This document shows positions 1 through 12,200 of a stretch of 64,000 bases of DNA, one piece after another. Within the stretch, counting starts at the first letter, position 1. Each line of letters opens with the position of its first letter. The notes below the pieces were generated by a model. It worked only from the letters and a program-made list of their open reading frames with translations. It was not told the DNA's origin and did no database searches. The translations under genes were made by a program, and so were the position numbers. The stretch is from NCBI RefSeq assembly GCF_000247815.1, contig NC_021685.1:18019972-18083971 (forward strand). Reading direction: 5' to 3'. Source of the DNA: Ficedula albicollis. Its lineage: Eukaryota > Chordata > Aves > Passeriformes > Muscicapidae.

Positions 1-102
<102 letters not shown>

Positions 103-557
103 TTTTTTTTTCCACATATTGAATTCTAAAATAGCATTTTAATTTTATTTTAATAATTCAAATTATTTTAAACTTCATTTGCATAAAGTAACTTTACCCA
201 TCCCCCCCCCTCCTTCCTCTCTCTTTTTAGTAACTTTTCTTCATCCTACGCAATGTACTGTTTAATGGGAGAATGCTGTGGATGAATTAAAGGGAGGAAG
301 GGCCACTTTTATTGAGTTCAAAAGGAGACCAAATGCATTAGACTGATACAGTTGAAGAGAAGATGGCAATCTTTTCACACTGTATATATTCCTTACATTT
401 CTTTTTATTTGCCTATTTTCCCTTCTCAGCGAGCCAGGTTGAATTTTTGGCAATGCCTTTTATCCAAGATTTCACAATGCCTGACTTTACTTGTTAGCAC
501 CTCTGTAGTTCATCAGGCATCTCCAACAAAGTTCCCATTGTTTCATTTCACTAAGAG
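103..557. other. AT-rich intergenic sequence
   Basis: A stretch rich in A and T (notably 112-180) with a short run of nine C at 202-210. The small open frames at 262-561 have no recognisable protein. No promoter or gene is supported. Confidence 0.6.
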
Positions 558-840
558 CTAACACACATCCAATAACGCACATCCAATAATTCACATTCAA
601 TAATGCACATCCAATAACGCACATCCAATAACGCACATCCAATAATGCACATCCAATAACGCACATCCAGTAACGAACATCCAGTAATGCACATCCAATA
701 ACGCACATCCAATAATGCATATCCAGTAACGCACATCCAATAACTCACATCCAATAACGCACATCCAATGATAATGCACATCCAATAACACACATCCAAT
801 AACTCACATCCAATAACAAACATCCAGTAACGCACATCCA
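558..840. repeat. 14-bp minisatellite, about 20 copies
   Basis: A unit close to CGCACATCCAATAA is repeated head to tail about 20 times with scattered point changes (CGCACA/TGCACA/CTCACA, CAATAA/CAGTAA) and one small insertion near 770. Because 14 is not a multiple of 3, all minus-strand frames stay open and give artificial Cys-Ala-Leu-Leu-Asp-Val-type peptides. These are not genes. Confidence 0.93.
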
Positions 841-2894
841 GGCACTGCTTGCCCTTAGAGAGCTCCCGAGCATGGAGGAACAGTTCTGCATCTGCTATTT
901 CCTGCTGCTCAGGGCTGACCCCTCTCCTGGTAAATGAAACACCTCTGGCAGCGCAGTGAGTTTGATTAAAACCCAGGAAATACAGGAGGTAAGAGTTTTC
1001 AAAAATGCTCCCAAACTGCGCCTGCTCCGATGGCCCAGAGTGCTCCGGAGCTGGGAGTGATGGCAGGAGAGGTGTGAGCTCTGTCTTAATTTGTTTGTCT
1101 TAATCTTTCTCCTTTTTCATTTTTTTGTTTTAAGCACGAGTTCTATATGGTTTTCTCTGGCGGTGTCTCCCGGGGGTTTGGGTTTTCTCTGCTCTTTAGC
1201 ACTGAATCACAGTATCTTACATTTATATGGTACCCAGAGGAACCCCAAGCATGCAGAAATTATAAGCCAAATTTTGCTCTTGGAAGCATGAGCTCAGCTC
1301 ATACCAAAGTTAATGGGAGGTGAGCACAAACATCTAAAGGGAAGAATTTGCCCTTTCAGACAAAGAGGAATCGTTTCACCCACCGCTGAAGTGCAGCTGC
1401 CTGTGAGGCAAAACATGGCAAATGGTTAAAGGTTCAGACCTCGGAGGTGCTGATCTCTATCAGCTCTGGAAGACAACGAGACCTAAGGATAGTCAACACC
1501 CCGGCAGGCTGCTGAGCTGGGTTTCAATTGTCTCGAGGCATTGTCTCATCAATACACAACTTTCTTGGCTTTTATGGACTAAAAATTAAAGGGCTCTTAA
1601 AATTAACTTTCTTTGTTTCTATTTTGAACCGACTTGGACTTTTCAACTTGAAACATTTCATTTCGGGGCTTTTTCAGGCCAAGATCTGCAGACTGGGAAG
1701 GCTGAGTGGAGCCCTTGGGCGCTGGTGCACAAAGCTGTGCTGGCTCTGCTTGCAGCACTGATGCTGCAGTTATCAGCACATCCAGGAATTACACCTCAAA
1801 TTGTTTTCCTTGCTCCAAAGACCTTCGGGTGGCACAGGCAGGTCGGTGTTGAAGCTCCATTCACTGGCCCAGGCCAGGCTGTCAGGTTGGATGACCTGTG
1901 GCACATCCAGCTGCCTGAAGGACTCCCTGCCTTTCCTCCTCCACCTGATGGCTCTGGATCTGACACTGCTCATGGTTTAAATCCAGAGTCCAGCACACAA
2001 AACAGCAAAGAAGAAACTCCCTTCCCATGCTCTTGTTTTCCTCTGGTTTTGCTAGCAATGGCTGAATTTCCAACTGCTGTGCCTGAGCTCTTTTTTGGAT
2101 AACCCACCCCCAAGATGCAATCCAGATGCGTAGCCAAGTGCCTTAAACCTCCAAACTGACTAAAGCAAGTTATATAAAATCTTCTGAGTTTGCAGAATCG
2201 AGTTGGGAGTCTCGAGAAAACAGGCGTGCTTAGGGGATTTCCAGCGCTTCCTCCTCCTCCTCCTCAGGCTGGCAGCATCACAGAGCAGCCTCTTCCCGTG
2301 GTGTTCTGGCACTCGGGGGCTCCATCCCAGCCAGAACAGGCACTTGCAAAGGTGCCTAAAGTTAAAAAAATTGTGGGCAAAAAGTATGATTTGGCCTCTT
2401 CAGCGCACAGAAGGGCTCTTTGAAGTGTGGGACAAACTGATGGCTCCAGGTTCTGATTATCCAGGCAGGTTCTGCTATCCCTGTCTCTGGGGGTGATGGC
2501 TCAGTCACAGACCTCTGTGGAAAGCCAAGCACTGCAGGGACCTCAAAGTCAGTCCAGAAGGCTTTTTTTTTTTTTTCCTTCCTGATTCACTAGTGGATGG
2601 GCTTTAACCAAAAGCCATATTGAAGGAAAACTGGAATAAGGAGCCAACTCTCACAGAAGTTCTTCCAATCTTTCTTAGTGTAATTAACACCCTGAGGGCA
2701 AAGTGAGGCTTTGGGAGCACCTGAAGGAAGCCTGGAGGTTGGGATTCATGGCCATTCAAATACTCAGGGGCATTTGCTGGGATGGGTCTGCACTTGCAGC
2801 TCCACTCGCATTTCCAGAGGAGCTCTGCCTCTCTACAAACTCCCTGCTGCGCTGCAAAACCCAGAATCAACCAGGAGCCAGATTCCCAGCCAGG
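841..2894. other. Intergenic sequence without supported features
   Basis: Ordinary mixed-composition DNA. Several short open frames (for example 1725-2102 on plus) have no recognisable domain and no splice context. A 14-15 nt T run lies near 2562-2577. I see nothing more in it. Confidence 0.5.
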
Positions 2895-2992
2895 GCTGGC
2901 TAATGGCAGATAGAGCTGGCTAATGGCATCTGGGACAGGCTAGTGGCACCTAGGGCTGGCTAATGTTACCTAGGGCTGGCTAATGGCAGCCT
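2895..2992. repeat. Short 21-24-bp tandem repeat, 4-5 copies
   Basis: The phrase GGGCTGGCTAATGG followed by a variable CA/CAGATAGA/TACCTA linker recurs four to five times with substitutions. It is a small degenerate minisatellite. Confidence 0.8.
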
Positions 2993-3718
2993 GCATGCAC
3001 ACACAGGGCAGGCAGGTGAGCAGTGGCTCGTTGAGCTGCAGTATCCCCATCACCCACCATCACTCTCCTCCCAGTCTGGAGTCCCCAGCTCCGTGCTGGT
3101 TTTCCCAAGGCTGGCAGCGCTCGCAGGTGCCAGGGCAGCGCTGGGGTCTGCAGGTGCTGCAGTCCTGGGACACCCAGGGCTTTGTGCAGTGGGGCCAGCC
3201 AGGGACAGGAGCAGCATCCAGCACAAAGAACCAGGCTGGGGCTCAACCAGGGAAGGCAGGACTTGCCCAGGTCGTGGGGGAAGGGGAGCCCCTGACCCCG
3301 GTGTGACTCCACCAACCCTAATGTCTATTTATCGTTGTCATTCTCGCTCTTTAGGCTTCCAAATGCAATGAACCAGTTTCCCTGAGATCATGTTTTAAAT
3401 ATACTGCCCCGGGGCTACTCTTTAAAATTCAAAACATTGGAGGACACACAGGGAGGGCGTTTCGAATCATTTTTGACAAGCAGAAATTCTCCTTGACAAC
3501 CTGAAAGGTGAGGCCGGGCAGCCTGAACCCCACACACGGCGCAGCACAGCATCAGAACAGACCACAAAAACTGTGTCCTGCACCACACTGCCTTCTCATC
3601 TGCACCATTTCCAGCCAATCTGAACCACGTTTCCAAAGGCTGGGATGCTGGATAACCCCTCTGGAGGAGAGGAGGTGCAGGGGAGCTCTGCTGTGCAGCA
3701 GCTGCAGGGCTGCTGGTG
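2993..3718. other. Intergenic sequence without supported features
   Basis: GC-rich mixed sequence. Overlapping open frames on both strands (2980-3315 and 3415-3738) have no recognisable protein and look like chance frames in GC-rich DNA. Confidence 0.5.
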
Positions 3719-4308
3719 CTGGGGCCAGAAGGACACAAAGCAACTGGGGATGGACTCAGCTGATGGGCACTGGCCCTTCCCCTCTCATCACTGCCTGTCC
3801 AGTCTCTCAGATTGAAAGGACAAATCCAGATGTGGACTGTGCCCTCCCATCAGAGCCCTGTGGCTGAGTCCCTCCCCATTTGGGGCAAAGGCAAACTGGC
3901 ACAGTTTAAAGCCATGACTTCAGAGTTCAATCAAGCTCTGCTTTTCTGCCAGCAGCCATCCCAGTGGACAGACCATATACCTTTAAGTGCTGCTCACTTG
4001 CCCTCTAAAAGGGCTGGGGCCAGAAGGACACAAAGCAACTGGGGATGGACTCAGCTGATGGGCACTGGCCCTTCCCCTCTCATCACTGCCTGTCCAGTCT
4101 CTCAGATTGAAAGGACAAATCCAGATGTGGACTGTGCCCTCCCATCAGAGCCCTGTGGCTGAGTCCCTCCCCATTTGGGGCAAAGGCAAACTGGCACAGT
4201 TTAAAGCCATGACTTCAGAGTTCAATCAAGCTCTGCTTTTCTGCCAGCAGCCATCCCAGTGGACAGACCATATACCTTTAAGTGCTGCTCACTTGCCCTC
4301 TAAAAGGG
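3719..4308. repeat. Perfect 295-bp tandem duplication
   Basis: The segment beginning CTGGGGCCAGAAGGACACAA at 3719-4013 is repeated directly at 4014-4308. By eye the two copies are identical, including the peptides they would encode in the same frame. There is no spacer. No known gene or transposon is recognised inside. Confidence 0.93.
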
Positions 4309-4951
4309 AGAAAATAACTTAAAAAGAAAAAAAAAAAGCTGTCAGGAGTTATATTACCTGCAACAGCTGAATTTAATTAGTAGAGCAATCACAACAAATA
4401 TTTAAAAGGTCTAAAAAGCTGTGAAGGGAAATTTTCTTTCCTAGCAGAGACCTGTGCCTCACGTGCTCCGAGCAGGACAGAGCTGCCATCAGTGACTCAT
4501 GCTGGAGACACTTCACACAGCCATGGCTTTGTGCAGTCATGGCATGAGCTGGAGTATGGAGACAGGACGTGGAGGGTTTGGTACAAATCAGAATTTCCTC
4601 ACCCTGTTGCTGGCCCTTTCCAACACTGGCCTGTTCCTGGATGTGCTGCTGGTGCTCTGTGTGCTCTGGGCACTGCCATCCCTCCCTTAGCTCTGCCTCC
4701 AGCTGGGAGGGGACTTTTTCCTCTGATAAAACCTGAAAAAAGCCAGCAACCATAAGGGGAGAGTGGAAGTTTTGCTGCTTTAGGCCCGAGAGCAGTGCAG
4801 CAGGGAGGTCCCAGTCCTACATCCAGTATACATCCAGTCATACATCCCAGTCATAGCTGGGATCTCTGTCCCAGCACTGGGCTTCAGGCAGGGCACCTGG
4901 AGGGGCTGCATCCCTCTCCCCAGCCTGGATCAGATAACAAAGATGTTTGGC
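4309..4951. other. Intergenic sequence without supported features
   Basis: Mixed sequence with an A-run near 4321-4337. The 126-codon minus frame at 4373-4753 has no recognisable motif and overlaps several plus-strand frames of equal quality. No gene is called. Confidence 0.5.
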
Positions 4952-5430
4952 CAGCTGGGTAGCACCAACACCTTTATCCTTACCAGGTTTCCACTGTGTG
5001 TGTATTTAGTAGGGCCTAAAAGATCTAGGGTGATGATTTTCTCCAAGGGATGGGCACAGATGGCAGCAGCCTTGGCATCCCTTAAAAGCCTCATGGGAGG
5101 AAACTACCCCTGGAGGAGAAAGGGTCCCACAGCCTTGGAACTCAGGATGGCAGCAGCCTTGGCATCCCTTAAAAGCCTCGTGGTAGGAAATTACCCCTGG
5201 AGGAGAAAGGGTTCCACAGCCTTGGAACTCAGGGCAGCTGGGTAGCACCAACACCTTTATCCTTACCAGGTTTCCACTGTGTGTGTATTTAGTAGGGCCT
5301 AAAAGATCTAGGGTGATGATTTTCTCCAAGGGATGGGCACAGATGGCAGCAGCCTTGGCATCCCTTAAAAGCCTCATGGGAGGAAACTACCCCTGGAGGA
5401 GAAAGGGTCCCACAGCCTTGGAACTCAGGA
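4952..5430. repeat. Nested duplication: 283-bp outer and 87-bp inner unit
   Basis: A segment starting CAGCTGGGTAGCACCAACAC at 4952 recurs at 5235 (offset 283). Inside it, a unit starting GATGGCAGCAGCCTTGGCAT at 5059 is repeated at 5146 (offset 87) and appears a third time in the second outer copy at 5342. The outer copies look nearly identical. The middle inner copy has several substitutions (for example CTCGTGGTAGG instead of CTCATGGGAGG), so it is older or from another source. Confidence 0.9.
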
Positions 5431-5879
5431 GATGTGGGTTGTGGCACTGTCCCAAAACGTGAGCTTGGAGCATCCAAAGAGGTCATTTGTGGTTTTATAG
5501 CCCCAGGAGAGCCCAGAGCCTCCTCCAGCCCACCAGGTCGCTCCTCCTCATGCAGGTTTGTTTCTGTGTCCGTGGCCACAGGAAAGGGCCATCCACACTG
5601 ATGCTGGGTGTCTCTGCTCCTGCCCTCTTGTTCTATGTAAGGACAATACATGGCACAGTCTGTGCTTTAACATGTTTTTAAAAATACCAAAAAATGGAGG
5701 GAGTAGGAAAGACTCATCTGTCTGGGGAGGAATTCTGCTAAAAAAGGAACCAGAGCAGGGCAAAAGAAATACAGAAATAGTTAACTTAAACACAGTTTGG
5801 TGCAGCTTGGCTCTGCTCACAGCCAACACATGGGAGCTCTAGGCAAACCCATATTGCACTAGTTACAGGCTCATCTTGT
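5431..5879. other. Intergenic sequence without supported features
   Basis: Mixed sequence. Short frames on both strands (5548-5842) overlap and have no recognisable motif. Confidence 0.5.
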
Positions 5880-6250
5880 GGACTTAGAGATGGAAAAGGC
5901 TTATTAGGTCATTGAGTGCATCCCACCTGCCAGTGAAGGATTGTTCCCTGCAGAATTTCCTCTATTGCTTTGTACAGCCCAATTTTAAATGATCCAAGCG
6001 ATGTGGTCTCAGTGACTTCCTTGGGGAGGCTCTTGCACAGATATATTTTGTTTGACTCAATCCTTTGAATGGTTAACCCTTTTCTTTCCCAGTTTGTCTC
6101 GCATTTTTCATTCTATGTTTCCACTCTCTGAAGCACAGAAAGTTTCATTTTATGTTTCCCTTGTCCTGTACTTACACAGTTATGGACACACAGTGCTGCT
6201 GCTGCTGGCTCTGAAACACAGAATCATCTCCAAGGGCTAAAACCATGACA
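5880..6250 (-). mobile_element. Ancient CR1/L3-like LINE 3' fragment
   Basis: The plus strand reads GGTCATTGAGTGCATCCCAC, then a tract with CCTGCCAGTGAAGGATTGTT and later AATTTTAAATGATCCAAGCG and GACTTCCTTGGGGAGGCTCT. These phrases match, with many changes, what I recall of the reverse complement of old amniote CR1/L3 3' ends. The heavy divergence suggests an old insertion on the minus strand. Borders are approximate. Confidence 0.6.
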
Positions 6251-9200
6251 ATGTATTGCACAAAACCCCCAAATTTGCTTTAACCATGTATGCCAACCAG
6301 CTCCTCAAAGCCAAGAATCGTTCAGGGCATTCCAGCCCAACATAACTGTCACATGGATGCTCCACTGCATTCCTGTTTGGTGGAAAATCAGCCAGTTTGT
6401 AGCTCAGTACATTTCATTGTCACCCCTAGGATGTAAAGTACAGGTCAGAGCTCATTACAGGAATTGAACACTGGCAAACTCACAGATTATCCCTGTTACT
6501 TTGGTACCTAAGGGCAAAATTCAACCCAGGGACAAGCCTGGCTTATATTTTGCCCATCCTAGTGGAAGTGATAAGGTAATAATAATTCTAGATAACCAGG
6601 TTTGTGCTAGATATCAAGAACAGAAAAATCCTGACCCGACTCCTCATTGTTTCTGTCTTTCTCTAATTGCTTCTTTTCACTGGAAGTGCACCATAAACAC
6701 TGGCCAGAACTACCAGCTCTCAGGGCTGCTTCCATCGCTGACACAACCCTGCTCTCATGGCAGAGGGGGAAATCAGAGCCCTGAGGCCAAGAGGAAGAAA
6801 GGCACTGACACAGGGCTCTTGGATGGAGCCTTTGGGGATTTTCCTTCACACTGCAAAAAGCAAAGAAATCCAGAAATGCAGCTCTGTGACTTGAGGAGCT
6901 GCAAGGAAGGAATACAGACAAGGAGGATGATGCGCAGGTTGCAGAGCTGTGTCCATCCCTGCAACACCGAGGACATAACAAAACCTTTTTGGTTTCCCTC
7001 AAATCAAAGGCCAGGGATTGCTCAGTTAACCTCTTCATCCACAGGATTTGTAGAGATTGTGCAGTTTCCTTTCTAGAAAGGAAATTTGCACAGATAAAGG
7101 TAGTATTTAAATGTAATCAGACAAACTGATGCAGATGAGAACAACCTGCCAAGCCTTGGGGTTAGAGGACAGCTATGTAAGACACTATGTCCTAAAAGCT
7201 TGGGGTTTTTTTCTCCCTAGCCCATTGTGATTTCAATATCAAACAAGTTATATTCCTCAGATATAATATACATGTATTTATATACATACTAGTGTGTTCA
7301 GATTTTGTTGCTGCTGTCGCTTCTGAGACCTTTTCCCCAGAGAGCTGTTGATCAGGCACTGGAGGTGTCGTGCCTGAAGACAGCTTTAGCTCCTGGGCAT
7401 CCCAAGGAACGTTTTAACACCTTCCCAGCAGCAACCCAGATCAATCCATCCCATGCTGAGTTAGTTGGTGGAGAGTAATGCTCCTCAGGAGATGAGAAGC
7501 TGCCCAGGTGAGCAGCTCTGGGCTCTGTTTCCCTTCCCAGTGCCAGGGAGCTGGTGCAGCACAGCGGCTCAGGGGGGTGGGAAGCAGGGGCTGTGCAGGG
7601 GCTGTGCTCCCTGTGCTGCAAGCACCAGCCCAGCTGATCCCCACGGCTGATCCCTTCCCTGCTGCTGCTCCTCTGCCTCAGGGCTGCTCGGCCATGGCTT
7701 TGTGTGAAGGTGGTTCCCCACTCGAGGTAAGCAAGAGAAAATCAGCAGAAACCACAGCCTCCCGCTGGTTTTAGTTTGTTTCTTTGTTTGGCAGCTCCCA
7801 AACCACACAGCCTATATTTAGAGGGAGGATGAGGAAGTGGTGGAGAGGGAAGGCTGGAAGGCAGGTGTAGGTGAGAGGCAGGTAGGGGAGGGGTGGGAGT
7901 GAAAAGCCAGGCAGGAGCCAGCCCTGGCGAGAGCGAGCGCAGCACCAGCCCTGGGGCGAGGGGCTGCCAGCAGGACGGGAGGGGAGCAGAGCACTGCAGG
8001 GCAGATGGCAGCAGCAGAAGGGAGAGGGGAGATGAGGTCAGGGAGGTACTGCTGGGTGGAGTGGGTCCCGTGAGGGAGGTCACATCCAAGAGTGCAGCTT
8101 TATATAAGCCAAAGAGTGTGATGAATTATCCTGCTCAGTGCAGCACAGATAGCAGGGAAGGAGCTGAGGCTGTCTCTGACTCAGGTTTCCTTATTCTGAA
8201 CTTTCTAAAAGATCACCTTTTACTGCCTTGTCTACAGCCAAGCAGATAAATAGCCCCTGCCTCTCCCCCAGGCCAGCTTATCACAGGGGTGTGAGTAAGC
8301 CTTGGTGCCTGGATCCAAACCCACACTCCCAGCCTCCCGGGATGTCCATCACGCTATTCCATCCAGACCTCCATGCATGCTCATGCTCAGGACTGAGCGG
8401 GTCCCCACCAGGGGCTGTTCCATGAACCCTACACCACTTTCCGGGGGAGCCTTCTCTCTGCTGGAGGCTGCCCAGTCAGTGGTAACCCACGGGCTGCTGT
8501 GAGCTAGAGTGTCAGAGAAGCTGCCCAGGAGGTGGAAGGGGCTCCTCAGGTGTAACAGGACCCTTCCAGACTTCAGACTCAGACTCCAGATGCAGATCCA
8601 GCAGTTGGTCAGTAATTAATTCCATCACCCAGCGATGGTGCTGGCCCAGGCAAGGACCTGGGTCAGTTGTTGGGCACGGAGCAGACCAAACCTGCTGCCC
8701 AGAGCCAAACCCTGCTGAGCTCCACACAGCAGCTCTACCCACCTTCCCTGACCCCTCCTGCTTTCACCCAAAGCTGAGTCTGCTCCCAAGCCCTGTCTCT
8801 TTCTTCCCATGTGGATCTGGAGGTGGCAGCAGCAGCCTGACCCCGAGGTGAGAGATGAAGCCCTGGAGGCTCGTGCCGGAGTTGGGGTGGATGGACGGCA
8901 GTGGCAAGGACTCGGGGATGGTGCAAACACTGCTGCTGCCAGCCCACAGCTCTGTGTGTGACCCACCCGGCCACAGGTCTCGCCAGCTGCAGGCTGTGCA
9001 AGCACCTCCATCCAGAGCTGAACCAGGGAATCCAGCCTGGGGGCCTTCGTGGGGCCCCTTCCACCCCAGTCAGGCTCAAAGCCTCTGAAGGTGCCACCAA
9101 ACTCCAGAGTTTCAGCTCGGCTCCTGAGCTTTTAAGGACCCAGGAGCCAATGCCCTCACGTGCACAAGTGGTGATAACAAACCAGTGGATGAAAAGCATG

Positions 9201-12200
9201 TTGCTCCTCCATTGCATGTGATGAAATCAGTAATGTATTCATAAAAGCCACCACCTTTCAGGCAGAAGGTACCACTCTTCAGCTGAGATGCAGCAGCAGC
9301 AATTTGGATCCTCCTAGGAGCATTTTGGGATGGTACCAGGCCTCAGAGTGCAGATCACCAGGCACCATAAGCCAGCCAGGAGATCCTGACCTAATGCAGG
9401 GAAGGACCAAATGTTCTCCATCACTTCTAAAGGAAACAGCAGAGCCAGCACAATCCTACCTACACCCAGGCTCTGGTGAGTCAGCTCCAGATTGGAAAAT
9501 CCCATTACCACCCATGGAAACCTGGTCAAACAGTGTCCCAGATCCTGCATGGGAGCCCCGGCTGACAGACTGTGCCTGCCTGGGTCACCCAGAGGCTTCC
9601 CAGAGCCCTTAAACCCACCCAGGTCAGCAATGCAACTGGCCCGGCTTTGGAGGAGAGTGCTCAGCACCACCCACAACCAGGCTGGCTCTGGAACTGGGGT
9701 ATTTTGGGCTGCTGCAGTGCACCGTGGAAATACCAAACATACCAGGCAAAGTGCTCTGCATCTCAGCCCTGCTTGGCCAGAGGTAGAACTCTTCCCAAAG
9801 CAAGTATTCCAGGCTTGCATATAAATTAAAGCTCATAAATCAATGGAGAAAAAATCTTCTCTATGGAAATGGCCAGCTTGTTAGAAGGGAGTTAAAGGCT
9901 GCAGACGGTTTCAAGGGAGCCTTCCTGGCTGTCAAGAATGCACGAGGCAGCAGAGTTGTTTGGGTTGGGAGCACAAGTCGGATTTTTCTCCCCTCTTTTG
10001 AGGACAATGAAATGTAACAGCTTTCCTTCCCCTCTGAGCTGCTCTGAGCAGCCTGAGCTGGGAGACAACAGCACAGATAGCATCTCTGGAAATCATGAAG
10101 TGACTGGAGAACGGCTGAGCAGCTCTGAATAACTAAATAAAGCCCTCTGTGTTTTCTTTAGCAAGTAAAGAAAATACTTTTAGCATTTTAGTGTGACTTT
10201 TGGGGTCAAGGGGGAATCTCAAGTCCAAATACAACAAACTGGTGTGGAAATTACTGCCAAGAGTCTGATAGGCTGGGAGCTTGCCTTCAAGCTCAGATGA
10301 GAGAGCACCGCTCACAGAAGGCAGGCTGAGAATGAGCCTGCGCTCGGATCAGGGGATTCCTGGTTTTGAAAGGTCGAGTGTCCCTCAGCAGCCCTTGGGA
10401 AGGGCAGGGACTGAGCTCCAGGGCTCCCTGGAGGGGCAGAACACCCTGGCAGCGGTGGCAGGTCTCGTGTCCAGCAGCACTTCCAGCACAGCCGCTGCTC
10501 AGCCGTCTGCAAACGCTTCCCTGGCACACAACACAGCTTCCCCTGGGGATCTCACTTCAGAGCACCTCAAGGTGGAAATCTCCCACAGTGTTCATCGTGG
10601 CACAGCACTGAGAGCTCCCCCCAGCACCCAGCACAGACCTTGGCCGCTGTGGCCGCCCAGGACATCCTCGGTCTGGAACCATTCTGCTTTCAGCAGCTCT
10701 CTCCCCCACACAGGAGCTTTCAGGATTTCTTCTGTGTGCCACGATGAGAGCAGCATCTCTCCCAGCATGGCAGGGAGATGGAAACGGCATCTAAAGGAGC
10801 ACATCAGCACTGACTCCAGAGAGATGTCAGCTGGGGAGAGCTAAAAGGCTCAATAAAGAAGCAGGAAATGAAGAATTTCTATTTCTCATCTTCCTGATTT
10901 TTGATGGATTTACTATTGGAACTGGCATCTCTACCCATCCCATGAGAAGTTCTAACCTTTGTTTGGCTTGTGCTGGTAATTCCAGTGCTGTAGTCTGAAT
11001 AAAGTAAATATTAATAATTTTAGCTTCAAATACAGATTCAATAGATTTTTGAAGAGGGTTCTTTGTTTGCTGAGGTGGTAAATGAATGCTTACATTAGTA
11101 CATCCACCAGAGACATGTCAGACCTGGTTCCAGTTTCATTTACCCTGCCTGTCCTCAGCAGCCTGGGTGGAATAGCCCTGCTACCATGAAGAGCAGAGCA
11201 GCACATCAAAAACATCACATTTATTTCTTAAGCTAACAGTGGTACTGCTGGAGCATGAGAGGCTTTTGCTAGCCCAATATAGCTGGAGAAACAGACAAGC
11301 TTTCAGGTGCACAAGGGCTTCTTCTGCTGTCCTGTACCAGCACAGTCAGCCTAATAAAAGCCATGACCTCTCTCTTCAAAATGGTCTTTGTTATTCATGA
11401 CATTCAGTCACATGAAAAGATTACAATGAATAGCAAGTGGGTTTTGTGTTATTTTCTTCTGTTTCATCACTGTGCCTGCAAGTGGGTGGCACCAAGGATT
11501 CCCAGAGAATTTCCTGTGCCTTCCAAGTGTGGAGGCTGGTCAGGAGCCCTTCTGCTCCCAGAGCCACCCAGCATCTGGCACGGGGTGTCCCAGGGCCATG
11601 GCACAGCCTCCTGTGGCAAAGGCTCCCCTGCATCTGCCCAGCTCAGCCACTTCCAGCCCCTTCAGGTTTGGCTGCAGCAGCTCTCCTAAGCCCCAGCACA
11701 TCTGCTGGCTCAGAGGCACCACAGCAAAGTAGCCTGGCACACCAAAGCAATGGGTTTCAGTAAGGACCTTGGCTTGTTTTGACAACGCACTGAATCTTCG
11801 CGTTGGCACCACAAATGTTTTTTTAGGAGGACGTGTGCATCTTTGCAGCACTCAGCAACTAAATCCCCTCTCCTGCTGGTGGAAAGGGGGTAGCCAGCTT
11901 TCCTGGCTATCTGCTCTCTGGTGGATTCCAACCCCTCGCAGCTGTTTGTTGTCTGGGCTGGAAATGCTTCCCTGTGGAGCTCAGTGTGTGCTGTGTGCTG
12001 GCAGGGGGAGGGCACCAGGGGCACCCCCAGTGCCCCCTGAGCTTCCCAACCTGCTCCCAAAGCCTGCAGGGGCACGGAGGGCTCCCCGTGCTCCCTGCCC
12101 CTGCGGAGCAGAGGTGTTTGCCACGGCTGCAGCCCTTTCACAGGCAGTAGCAAAACCCCTGGAGTTCAAAGGCATTTCATGCTCACTGAGCGTTTTTCGG

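Noticed and set aside
558..840. CRISPR-like regular repeat
   Set aside because: Head-to-tail 14-bp units with no unique spacers in a vertebrate context; it is a minisatellite.
6501..7076. 191-codon plus-strand frame starting MVPKGKIQPRDKPG
   Set aside because: Looks more protein-like than most but has no recognisable domain and overlaps a 143-codon minus frame of equal quality.
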